This document shows positions 26,501 through 36,914 of a DNA stretch of 64,000 nt, piece after piece. The notes beneath the pieces are model-generated. The model was not told where the DNA came from and did not search any database. It saw nothing but the letters and a program-made list of their open reading frames with translations. Position 1 is the first letter of the stretch. Each line of letters starts with the position of its first letter. The position numbers and the translations under genes are program-made. Source of the stretch: Chrysaora quinquecirrha (taxonomy: Eukaryota > Cnidaria > Scyphozoa > Semaeostomeae > Pelagiidae); the NCBI GenBank assembly GCA_014526335.1, contig JACTAT010000040.1:1868119-1932118 (forward strand), in the 5' to 3' direction.

Positions 26501-29500
26501 TATGGTACTAATGAAGCCTTAATATGTTGAGTAATGATTGTTTGATTTTTTTAATAGATGCAAACGTTAGCATTTGGAGCTCTTGGTCGCAGTATGGACC
26601 ATGCGACTCTTATTGCTGGAAAACAAGGCACCGATTTTGCTCGCATGATAACCTGGCCAATTGTCCTACTGCGAATTCCTATGGTATAGAGACTCAATAT
26701 CTTCAGTGTTCTAATGAAGAATGCAATGGTATGATATGATGCTTCTAAACTCGCATTACTGATACCTTTTTGTTATACTCTTTTTTGACTGTCTACACAG
26801 AACCTGATGTTTGTTTTTGATGAGGAAAAACATGTCTTGAGGGTCGGTTAGCGGATTAACATGTTCCCCTGTTCCCTTGATAAAATCCCCTTGTTCCCTG
26901 GAGATTTGTAGGATTTTTTTTAGATTGATTGTCAAGCGTAGAGGGGTTTACCTTATTCCCTCTTTCCCGGCATCTCCTTGTTTCCTTACAATTTTGGCCA
27001 CTTTCCCTTACTCCCAGGATACATTTCGCATGTTCCCATGTCCCTTGGAACCCCTAAACAATCCTCATATTTTCATACCAAGGCCATTTGAATTTTTTTT
27101 CTTCAGAGAAGCTTTAATCTTCATTCATCGTCTTTTTCCATAGCGCCTGTTGATGGTCACTGGGGTCGATGGGGATCATGGAGTGCTTGCAGCCATGAAT
27201 GTGGATCTGGTAAGCAAAACAGAACAAGAGTCTGCGATGACCCTGCTCCAAAAAATGGAGGAAAAACATGCTCTGGAGATTCTGTGTCTTACCAAGATTG
27301 CTTCATTATGAACTGTGGACTTAGTAAGTATTGCTGTTTTATTGTCTCAATTTTATAAAGTTCAGATGGAACGATGCAACGCTTGGATGCAACATTTTTT
27401 TGTTGCAGGTTTAGATGCAACATTTGTTTGTTGCAGGTTTGGATGCAACATTTGCTTTTGTTGCAGGTTGGGATGCAACATTTGTTTGTTTCAGGTTTGG
27501 ATGCAACCATTATTTGTTGCAGGTTTGGATGCAAAACTTTATTTGTTGCAGGTTTGGATGCAAAATTTGTTTGCTGTAGGTTGGGATGCAACATGTGTTT
27601 GTTGCAGGTTTAGATGCAACATTTGTTTGTTGCAGGTTTAGATGCAACATTTGTTTGTTGCAGGTTTGGATGCAAAACTGTATTTGTTGCAGGTTTTGAT
27701 GCAGAATCTGTTTGTTGCAGGTTTAGATGCAACATTTGTTTGTTTCAGGTTTGAATGAACGTTTGTTTGTTTCAGCTTTGGATGCAACATTTGTCGCATC
27801 GGTTGCTTTCCCATCCTGCATAGTGTGCAAAATTTGTTGCATGACGTTGCGTCAAGATTGGAAACTGCTAGAATTTTCGCATCACGTATAACATGATTTT
27901 ACATCGTTTTAACGACTCATTTTGATCACTGTGTTGAAATGCTTACTTCTATATTTTAAGACAGGTATGATTGTGAGTTTGATGGACAGAATTGGTGCTC
28001 TTGGAAAGTAGATACAGCTAACAAACAAGAGTATACTTGGACTCGTACCAAAGGACGAACACCAAGTTCATCTACAGGACCAACTGGAGATCATACTTCA
28101 GGCGCCGGTAAGTATTTTCCACTGCATTTCGAAAACTTGAGCTACACCTCTTTACAATAGGCAACTGGACTTTTATCCAGCCCTCAAAGTTACTTAAAAT
28201 GTTGGACATTTCAGCCCTCAAAGTTGCTTCAACGTTGCTTAACAGCCACAGCTGACTTCGCGGGTAGAAATCATCAACTGTTAAACCTACAAAACAAGAC
28301 TTTTACGTTTCAAAGAGCATAATATTTTTGTGAGTTGGGGTTTAAAATGGGAAGGAGGGAAAACGCGTCAGCAAAACAAAAGGGGTAGGAAAGTTGCTAT
28401 TGAGTATCAGAAATCTTTACCGCAGAAATAGCATTAGTTTTAACTGTCTTTTGTTGTTTCGTTAATTGATTTGATCTTTGGTTGTCGCGGCTCTGACGGA
28501 CCTAGCTCACTCTGAATTATTATAAACAATAAGTTTTGTTGTGGAAATTATCCGGTTCGTTGCTCATTTTCCGATATGTAATTGTAGGGGGCTCGGAATA
28601 ATTTAGAGGGGTTTGGGAATGATTCTCATTAATAAAGGAAATTTTAAATTAGGGACCCCATATAAACTGGTTTTGACTTGTGTATATTGGCTACCCAATA
28701 TATCTGTACAAGTATGAAAATGCCTGATGTAAAATGGCAGCATACAGTGGCCTATGGGTGAATGAGAAAGATTTGCATAATAAAGCTACAGAACATTTTC
28801 AAGGCACTGCTTCCCAGTTTTCGGTCGTTTTATGAGAGAAATAACATGCAAATCCTCACCCTTTATTTTAATTGAAAGTCAATGAAATGACGAAAATTTC
28901 GCGTCAAAGATAAGTGCAGGGAAGTGGCTGAGTCGCCGTAGCTTTATTATGTAAATGTCTTTGTTGAAGCCATAGGCCTCTGTTTGCCGCCATTCTAAGT
29001 CAGGCGTTTCCATAACTTTGTCTCCTTAGTGTACAGTAAGTATTCGTTGTAGTATTTGTATAAAGCTTGTGTATAATTCGAGTCTCAATGTTATATTCTC
29101 TTTTTTATCAAGGCCATTATATATATGCCGAGGCATCAGCACCTGCATCAAATAACGACAAAGCAAGAATAATTAGTGAAGAGCTTCCTGCCACCAGTGG
29201 CATGTGTCTTTCATTCTGGTATCACATGTATGGAATGACAATGGGTTCACTGAAAGCCTATGTCAGAAACAGTGATAATGTGGATACGGAAATATGGTCA
29301 GAGTCAGGTGATCAAGGTGACCAATGGAATTACTCAAACAAAACAATAGTCAGCAAGACTCCTTTTAAGGTAAGATGAGATTCTTTTCACTTAGGGTAGG
29401 GGCAGACCATATACCAAGAAAGGATCGCCCAAAATCGAATTTGAGGTGGAAGAGTTCAGGTGGAGTAATAGTTTTGAGACGCGGCAAAACGCTGAAACAT

Positions 29501-32044
29501 TTCGCTTGAGAAGCAAAGTTCAAATATTTGACAAACGATATTTGATCGTTAGACCAGGGCCTTAGCCCGAAAAACTCATTATCTTTCTTGTTAAACTACA
29601 CTTTGGTTGACACAACAATCTTTATGTCAATGCTATGGAAGTAAAAAGCGCCCATGGCCTGAGCCAAACCAAAATGCAAATTTTTTAAAGTGCATTTCAG
29701 CCAATCTAGAAAGTGTAATCAGAAAAGTATTCAAAGGGAGTACCCCAGGGCCCCCGGTTTTCGTACTTTGCTCGCTGAGGGGGTTTGTCTTCCTTTTGCC
29801 CCAAGACCCGACAAATTTGTCTTCCTTTTGCCCCAAGACCCAACCCGGCAGTCCTAGTGGAAAAAAATTGAGTATGTTGGAACAAATCTAATTATTTGGC
29901 ATATGTTAATGTCCAGGTAATCTTTGAAGCTATCAACGGCGAAGGCTATCTCAGTGATATTGCTCTTGATGACATCCTTTTCAAGTTACGATCGTGTGAA
30001 AAATGTAAGTCAGCTTATAATTTTCATTAATTTTTACCTTTACATTTGTACTTTTCAGGCACTGTAGGGTTGTCAGTACATTTAATCTGATACGTGGAAA
30101 ATGATACTATTCCAAGCTATTTTTTATTTACTTTTCTTTCCTCGATCTTTTCTTCACTTTGTTATATTTCTTCACGTTCTTCACGTCATTGGCAAAGCAA
30201 GATCTTTGTTTCACTTAGGATTTTGGAATCTGATTCAGCTTTTCGTTCTTTCTGGTTGGTGCATTTCGAGCCGCATCTGGGTATAAATTCCGCCTTAGTC
30301 TATTGTTTCGTTCTGTTTCTGACGTTCATACTCTGACGAGTGTCAGACGAAAAAAGCTTTTAAGTATGCCCGAAAATGTTCCCGCTGTTTATCACAATTT
30401 TGAAATTTTGTATTACTCAAAAACTATTCGTTTACTTTTCTCATTGCTGAACTTTTGTGCATTTTGCGTTACTCATTACTAGAATATCGTATTTTTCTTC
30501 TCTTTACTTTCCCTTCTAACCTTACTTTTCTTTTCTTTTTCTTTAGTTCTATTTATTTTTCCTTATGTTTTAAAAACTAAAATTTAATTTGCTTAAACAC
30601 TACTTTACTTAGGTTTACTCTACTTTACTTAGCTTTACCCATCCTTACTCCACTCTTCTTTGTTAGATGCTTTTCACTTTCATATTGTCTTTTCTTCAGT
30701 ATAACAACTCCTTTTATTATATTTATCTTCAGCCAAAATTGAAGCAAAATGTGGTATAGACATGAAGCCTGTGGGTTGCTTTCAAGATTCTAGATCCGAC
30801 CGCGTTTTGAACACATTTGTCGTCTCGTACCGAGGCAGTGCTAACCCTGAAGGTTTTGCTCTTGACTGGTACAACTATGAACAGTCACTTGACAGGTAGA
30901 TATAGCTTATTTTAATAGATATTGGCTACAGTTAGCGTTTTCAAAGCAGAATAAACCAATCACAGCCTTGGTTTTTTCTAATGAACCAATAGTTTCAGTC
31001 TGGCTTTCTTTCGTTAGGCACTGTCCAGAGTATACACGTCTTAAACGGACCAAATATACAATTGACTGGGGAAAAAGAACTCTTTCTGTCTACGCAAACC
31101 GGTCCTTTGGTTTTGATGTGGGCAGATTCCAAAACCCCTAAATTAAATTGATATATTGGTGCATTAAGAGCTGAACGCTACGGGAGGCATGGGGAACGAA
31201 TCAAATTTTCTTCTGAAGAGTTTGAACTGAAAAACGACGACGTTTTGCTACGGGTAGTTCATAGGTAAATGCACCTTTTAAAATAAGGGCCTCATTTTAG
31301 AAAAAGTTGAAAATCGTGTCACAGAAACATTTTAACTTCAGATCTAAATTCAGCACCTTCGCTTAAAATTGTTGAAGCAAAGTTTTACGCGTCTAGTCTT
31401 TACGGTTTTGATTTTTTAGCTATTAAAAATTTGAAAATTTATAAGTAATTTGATCGTGGAAAATGACTGAGGGTGTAAAATTTCACCCCGAGCGATTTTC
31501 ATGATCAAATCCTTTATAAATTTTTATACATTTCGTCGCTATAAAATCAACATTGTAAGGACTAGAAGTGAGAAAATTTGCCTTAAAATAAAATTGCTCA
31601 ATCTGAATCTGGGGTCAGAATTCTTGTTCAAACAAATTTTTGAAAACGATGCTCATAAGTTGAGAAGGTATTATGAAAAGTATAAAAGTATTATGAGCCC
31701 AGTCGGTAAAATTAGGGTGCCATACCCTGCCACGCCCACGTAGCCGAACTCCGTGCTACATTTCCTTTAAAAGTTTGTAAATATTAAAAAAATAATTTTG
31801 TTTCAACATCATTGTATTTCCTAGGATACTTTGCTACTGTGCCGAGAAAGCAAAAGCTGGGGACTTCAAATACTATGGCATCCAGTATTATGGTGAGTGT
31901 TGGGCTGGGGCGAGCTCTGCGAGTTACAGCAAATACGGCTCTTCCAACAGCTGTGTTGATGGCAAATATTCTGAATGCTCAACTGCCAAAGATATGGCTT
32001 GCACTGGACAGGCTGATACCAACTATGTTTATGAGCTATTGTGA
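17379..32044 (+). CDS. Secreted astacin metalloprotease with two TSP1 repeats, MAM domain and WSC-like C-terminus
   Basis: Exons: 17379-17463, 20891-20947, 22066-22231, 23068-23188, 24256-24440, 24878-25096, 26558-26728, 27144-27323, 27961-28107, 29113-29369, 29917-30004, 30733-30895 and 31825-32044. The protein is about 685 aa. Residues 1-27 are a signal peptide, then comes a propeptide with LFEGDI. A KR-rich site precedes the catalytic start ([12 protein letters not shown]). The zinc motif [19 protein letters not shown] lies near residue 174 and the Met-turn LMHYGKKAF near 230, so the active site is intact. TSP1 repeats span about 280-334 (WSSWS) and 337-393 ([11 protein letters not shown]). 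A MAM domain spans about 396-557 ([11 protein letters not shown]). The cysteine-rich tail contains [13 protein letters not shown]. Exon 22066-22231 needs one A fewer in the run 22155-22159 to stay open; all other phases fit. An acceptor-like CAG at 17332-17334 suggests an upstream noncoding exon. Likely role: matrix or pro-protein processing; the substrate is unknown. Confidence 0.9.
17551..18520. repeat. Degraded TACACGC-family element (copy 2)
   Basis: The left end resembles ATACACTCGCTTTTTTATGA. The part 18225-18515 matches the right half of copy 1 (AATCAAGAATTGGGAAGC, CCATTCATTTGCAGT, TTCCTCGAGTA). In astacin intron 1. Confidence 0.5.
18779..19142. repeat. MITE with AACCTCGTCCCCAGG ends (copy 1)
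   Basis: AACCTCGTCCCCAGG at the left and CCTGGGGACGAGGTT at the right. A homologous copy in the opposite orientation lies in the intron of hydrolase A (37203-37565). Flanked on both sides by a 100-bp direct repeat (18678-18778 and 19143-19242). Confidence 0.8.
19690..20290 (+). repeat. Degenerate (CTAA)n tetranucleotide tract
   Basis: About 600 bp of ACTAACTAACTA with many variants, in astacin intron 1. A short second block lies at 20960-21040, just after exon 2. Confidence 0.9.
21560..21880. repeat. Dispersed repeat with TTTCTGACGTT / GTCAGACGA motifs
   Basis: TGGTGCATTTCCATCCGCAT and TCGGTCTGTTTCTGACGTT recur at 30245-30430. Inverted or diverged copies lie at 33150-33365, 37660-37810 and 49400-49640, and a partial copy at 53010-53115. 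Probably a non-autonomous DNA element family. Confidence 0.6.
23390..23665 (+). repeat. (GAT)n / (GATGAT)n microsatellite
   Basis: Long GAT trinucleotide tract in an astacin intron. It produces poly-Asp and poly-Met ORFs that are not genes. Confidence 0.95.
25500..25725 (-). repeat. tRNA-derived SINE, minus orientation
   Basis: On the minus strand: GGCTCAACAAAGCCGAAACA, then CGGGAGGAGAG, an A-box-like TAGCTCAGTGG and a B-box GGTTCAAATCCC, ending near 25510. Same family as the SINE at 12975-13450. A related fragment in plus orientation lies at 25917-25980. Confidence 0.8.
26850..27120 (+). repeat. CCCTTGTTCCC-rich degenerate repeat
   Basis: Repeated variants of TTCCCTTG/TTCCCCTG across an astacin intron. 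No other structure seen. Confidence 0.4.
27380..27800 (+). repeat. Minisatellite of 27-31 bp units with 3'-splice-site-like motif
   Basis: About 14 copies of GATGCAACATTTGTTTGTTGCAGGTTT variants in the astacin intron between 27323 and 27961. Each unit holds TTTGTTGCAG followed by G, an acceptor look-alike. TGCAAC/GTTGCA make a small inverted repeat. Confidence 0.9.
28735..29005. repeat. Inverted-repeat element with GGCCTATGG...AATAAAGCTAC arms
   Basis: AATGGCAGCATACAGTGGCC and ATAATAAAGCTAC in the left arm are matched in reverse complement by GTAGCTTTATTATGTAAATG and GGCCTCTGTTTGCCGCCATT in the right arm. Confidence 0.65.
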
Positions 32045-33495
32045 GGAACATTCTCAAAACTTTAACCTGCAATGCAATAGATAGGTATTAGGAATCAGAT
32101 CTAATCTGCAGCTTTATTTATTCTTGATGCTAAATATTTGTGTTTATTTGCACGTTTACACTTATATCAGTCTATTTAAAATTATATCGCAAAAAATAAG
32201 CAACGTTTTATTCTTGATTCTGATGTGATTTTTGAGTTGAAATAGAGAATTTTGGTTATCATGAATGGAAGAGCCTAGCCGCTCTATCGCAAACTTGAAC
32301 GTGAACACAACTTGTTCCGTAAGGTAAAAAGATTAAAATATTTCCTTCTACTTCTAAAATACGGTAAAAAGGCCTCTTAAGTCCTCAAAGAAATTATCAT
32401 ATATATTACGGTAGTAAAGCCCCGAATATCAGCCAACACTTCTCCTTTCATATGGCCTGCCTGATTATAATGACATTGGCTAACATGCGAATTCGTCTCA
32501 AATTAGCTTTAACAGAAACAGCAAGGGAAAGGACTTGTGCTTTGTGTTGAAATTGTATTAACGTTAGTAAATGCTATGCGTTTGCACACTATGGTAAACG
32601 GCGTTGTATTTCAATTCCACCTACTACGGATCTAGATCTCTAATCTCCTTCTGTCCACACAGAGCCGGCCTTTTGGTTTTGATGTGGACAGATTCCAAAA
32701 CGCTTAAATGAAACAATGATCTAGCTTTGCCAAAATTATTTTAAAACAATCCTGGCTGTAATATTCTGCACAGTTTGGATTGTCGAGTAATTGTTGCCCT
32801 ATGGCTGAATCATGTTAGAGGATAGGTTGATGCTTGGACCCGTAGGGTGGTTGCTCTCTTAGCAGAAAGTGGGTAATACTCTTGGACAAGAACCCTTACT
32901 CGAAAGTTCAGTTTCTAAGACTATTCAGTTACAATTAGTTGATGTTAGTCCTATCGTGTCGAGGGTTGTTAGAGTTGCCCAGGCAAAAGACTGAAATGAA
33001 TTCACTGATGGATTGTGTTAAGCTTTAGTTCAAGGCAGATGAAAATTCTCAATCTCAGGAGAACAGATCAGAGATAAGAGAAAAACTTGTAGTAACAAAG
33101 TAAAACGTAACAAGTAAACGAAGTAGCGAAAAGGAACGGATACATCTTTGGTCATACCACAAAGCTTTTTTCGTCTGACACTCGCGCCTGATGCCTAACA
33201 TATAGATTACAGCGGAAATGCACCAATCAGAAAAGTGTAAGCTAGAAAAGTTAAGCTGGATTGGTATTGTATTTTAACACTAATCATCTCGCGGGATAAA
33301 GCTAGATGACCATGACAATTATTTGAAGAGTCCAAGGGAGCTGGATTATGCTACAACGCCACACCACCTTAAACCAAACATAAAGAAAATACTGCAGTAG
33401 CTAATGTTGTGTGGAATACAGAAACTTTTAAAGGGTCAAGGAGTCAAGTTTAATAAAATATAACAAAATTGAATGTATTAGACTACTGCACTTGG
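32045..33495. other. Intergenic region between convergent astacin gene and MRPL37
   Basis: Holds both 3'UTRs. Sequence at 32645-32710 repeats that at 31070-31135 (TTTTGGTTTTGATGTGG, CAGATTCCAAAAC). An inverted copy of the TTTCTGACGTT family lies at 33150-33365. No gene seen. Confidence 0.5.
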
Positions 33496-36012
33496 CTAGT
33501 TATTTAAGGTAAATTTTAAAAATTTCTCTAAAACTTCTTTATTGAGTCCATCAACGTAAATACTAGTCTCTTCTATACCTTTGTATCTTTTGTCACCAGG
33601 AATTTTAAGATAAGCTTCCTCAAACATTGGCAGACTTTCTTCAATCCAGGCAAAGTTCTTAATTCCATTATCTGATTTGAAATCAAGGGTGTTAAGTTGA
33701 TAGCAAATGAACGTAAGCTTATGGCCATCGTTGATGATACACTGGACTGAAACTGGTTCAATCTTGTCCATTCCTATTGAGTTCTGTGGCTGAGCCAAAG
33801 CATGTGTGTAGGCATTAGCAAACGAATACAATAAACCTGAAAGAATAGATGTATAATGGTGTATTTGTTTGGAACATCCTGTTTTTGACAGACCTTGCAA
33901 ATTCTGAAGACATTACCCCAGCAGGCAAAGTTTCCTGTACCAAAAAGCACAGCTATTAATAATGGTAGGCTAACTGGGTGAAGGTAAATGGTGTTTTAGC
34001 GCCAATAGCTAAGATCTCAGTAGTGTGTTAGCTAATAAAGACCTCAACTCTGGCTATGACGCTACCTTGGCTGGGCTTGAACCCTGCACAAGGCCACAGC
34101 ACCTTCATGACTAGAACAAACCTAAACTAAACAATGCAAAAAGCTCCAACATATCAAGCATAATAACCCACCACATTATTATCCGCAACCTATTTTTCAT
34201 CATTATAACCAATATTTTTAGAATTTAATAATTGTTAGTTTTGTTAGCTTTGTAGCGGCCCAAGCAAGATAAGCTCTGCTTTTCTTGGGCCGTGTAGAGT
34301 ACATTTTATTATTGTAAATTGTATTTCTACGAATAAAAATGAATTGAATGAATTGAATTGAATTTTCACTTTTGAAAGATGTTTTTAATTCTTGCATGTG
34401 GAATATTGGTTTGAAAACCTAAAACAAGCAAAAACTAACATCAGTAAATAAATAAAAAGTAGAATAAACGAATCAATAGAGATAAATCAATAGAGGAATA
34501 AAAAAATAAATGGAGAAAGAAGATAGACTGAATAAAGAAATAAATGGACAGAAAACTTTTCAGACAAATGGTTCTTGCACAATGTTAAAAGCTATGTAGA
34601 CACTAATTGTAATGCTGTGTAGCTAATTGTTTTGCGCGGATATTCAAATGAAGGCTGAATGTGAAATTTTGTTTTCTCAAAAAATTGCAACTGTTTGGAC
34701 AAAATTTTTTTGGACTTCCACTTCATCAGATTCTGGAAATTTGACTTTAAAATTTGATTGTCCAAATAGTTAAATGTATTCAAAAACCTCATCCCAAATG
34801 ATCTCTTCATCAGCTGACTGTAAAATTTCATCTTCTGTGGCAAATGGCTTTAGTTGGTTCTTGGACATCATTAGAAAGCTTTTTTCTGGTTTTCCTGTAA
34901 TTTGAACATCATGTTCATTGAGACGTGTAAATGCTGCTGCAAAATGTTGCTTGTAATTCAAGCATTTGCTAAGATTCGAGGGGTACCTAGAAAAACAACA
35001 GTGGTTGTAATTGATAATCTCAAATTCATAATAAACAGGGGGATCAGGCATTTTAAAAGACTGGAGGGTGCACAAATTGAAAATCTGATAAATGGGGGAT
35101 GCAGACTTCCAAGAAATAGCCCTTTTAAAATTGTTAACTTTGAATGCTCATAAAACTGATAATACAAGCGCTGAGATGGTAAAACTTTGCTTCTAGACTA
35201 AATTTTGGGTGCTTTATACATTTTTTGAATAAAAAACTTGATATCTTGGGATTTTGGAAAATTTCAATGCTGTTGGCTAGTTATTGAAATGTTCTATATT
35301 TATTGTTGTCTTTAATGTGTGAATCGGCAAATCAGAGGTTGGGCGAAACTTGGTGGAATTGGTGTGCGCCAGACGCCACATATTTGCGCCAATTTCTATT
35401 GTTCTATTGTTACTTCTATTGTTCTTCTTGACTCTGTCACCACAGATCTGTGGCGTCAAGGGCCTAGATTCCAGTGTGGGGTGAAACATCTTGAAAGCTA
35501 AGCAAGGAATATTACCTATGAGATGTGTTAGCCCATACTATGTGCATCATATTTAGAAACATGTTCAAGGCTGAATTTTCTTTTCTTTTATGGTAATCAT
35601 CACCAGAGCAAAATAATCGTGAATCAATAATATTCTGTTCAAATTTTTCCATGATATTATCAATCTCTGCTTGGTTGATATCCAGAGGTTTCTGGAACAT
35701 GTTTGGCAGTTCATATTTTAATATTGACTTTGTTAAGTAGCAGCTTTGCTTTTTCTCATCTAGGATGCCAATTCGTGGCTGATAAATGAAGGCAGATTTG
35801 AGTGATTCGTGGGTTATTTCTGATTGCAATGTAGGTGTAGAAACAGAGTGATTGTTTCTACGTGCTTGAATTCTTAGCCGTGTTGATGCACCAGGCAACC
35901 AAGATCTGGATCTGACAGTTTGTTTTTGCCCTTCAATCTGGATGCTAGCAGACAAAGAACAGCAATAATGCAGACATCTTCTGCTTTGTTTCATATTTCT
36001 AACGAGCTTCAT
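33496..36012 (-). CDS. MRPL37: Mitochondrial large-subunit ribosomal protein mL37
   Basis: Nuclear gene for a mitoribosomal large-subunit protein. Exon 1 is 36012-35516: ATG, a basic N-terminus typical of a targeting peptide, then YQPRIGILDEKKQSCYLTKS, like the animal mL37 core. It ends with a GTAATA donor. Exon 2 starts at 34986 after TTTTTCTAG (RYPSNLSKC) and runs to about 34600. The last exon is 33836-33496 with LLYSFANAYTHALAQ and QLNTLDFKSDNGIKNFAWIE, the signature C-terminus, and TAG at 33496-33498. In exon 2 the frame breaks at the A run 34782-34786 (plus strand); one base fewer keeps it open. The 3' boundary of exon 2 could not be fixed because the candidate donor near 34603 does not give the phase exon 3 needs, so a second error or a small extra exon is possible. 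A variant poly(A) hexamer, ATTAAA on the minus strand, lies at 33454-33449. The gene starts head-to-head with the hydrolase at 36915. Confidence 0.85.
33965..34365. repeat. SINE fragment (minus) followed by LINE-type 3' tail (plus), in MRPL37 intron
   Basis: 33970-34110 is the reverse complement of the SINE at 52125-52275 (GTGTTTTAGCGCCAATAGC, GGCTGGGCTTGAACCCTG). 34230-34365 has a hairpin GCCCAAGCAAG...CTTTTCTTGGGC, then AATAAAAATGAATTGAATG(AATTG)n, the type of tail seen on L2/CR1 non-LTR elements. Confidence 0.7.
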
Positions 36013-36914
36013 TATCTTAAAATGTATCAGACTGCTTGCATTTTCTCAAAAACAGTTAGAGTCTTGGGTGCACATGGTTTAGGAGACTACCATGGATCTA
36101 GGCCTTCTCTGGAGAGATGTCCCTTCCTTTGACTCTGTTCAATGATAACATGTGCCAGTTTAAGAATCGGATTTGAGCATGCGTCGCTGTGTCCAGTCTC
36201 TGCTTTAAACTATTCAAACGCAGATACTGCGCATATATGATTATGGCTAATAGCAGAGACTGGATAACATGCGAGTGCTGTCAGGTTTCCGGCTTTGACA
36301 AGCCGTCAGCAAGTTTGGTCACAGAGTGAGTGTAAAGAATTTAAATTCATTCAAAAGGTAAAGTTTTTGCTCCATAAAACAATTTATTATATTTCTCCAA
36401 TACAGAAAGCTGCTGCCTCCTGGGGAAGGGAAGCGAAATGCTGCAATTATGGTGTCTGCTAACTGCCCAGGCTGCAAGAGGCCAATAAAGCCAAGACCAG
36501 GCGACATCAACGTGTCACGTGCGATACAGGAAGTGTTTTCATATGTACATAAAAATAAAATATAAAAATTAAACGTACAACAACAAAGTTATTTAATATA
36601 CAATACATAAAAATAGATGAAATAAAAAGCATACCTTCAGTTCCAAAATGCATAAATACATAAAAATTCAAATACAGAAAATCCCATGGGGGTGTGATTT
36701 AAGAAGAACAGCTAAGTTGTAAACCCCATGGCATCTTTTACATCATATTTTGTGTATAAAAAATTCCTATCCTTGCAATCATAAGGGGTAACCTTCTACC
36801 TGTGCCCCCCTTGACCGTGCCACTTAGCAACAGTACAGTTCTGCAGTATTGTGATTCCTTTACTTTTTATTTCTAAGAATCAAGAAACTACAAGACAACA
36901 ATTCATCAAGCAAA
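36013..36914. promoter_or_regulatory. Candidate bidirectional promoter between MRPL37 and nucleoside hydrolase A
   Basis: About 0.9 kb separates the two divergent start codons. It holds a 12-base inverted repeat (CCAGTCTCTGCT at 36201-36212, AGCAGAGACTGG at 36251-36262). NRF-1-like half sites (GCATGCG, TGCGCAT) lie near 36180 and 36230. The block is kept in the duplicated copy (about 45778-46913). Promoter function is inferred from gene arrangement. The 3' third is AT-rich, with runs of ACATAAAAAT. Confidence 0.45.

Noticed and set aside
27315..27641. Cys-rich repetitive ORFs
   Set aside because: They read through the intronic minisatellite in several frames and both strands.
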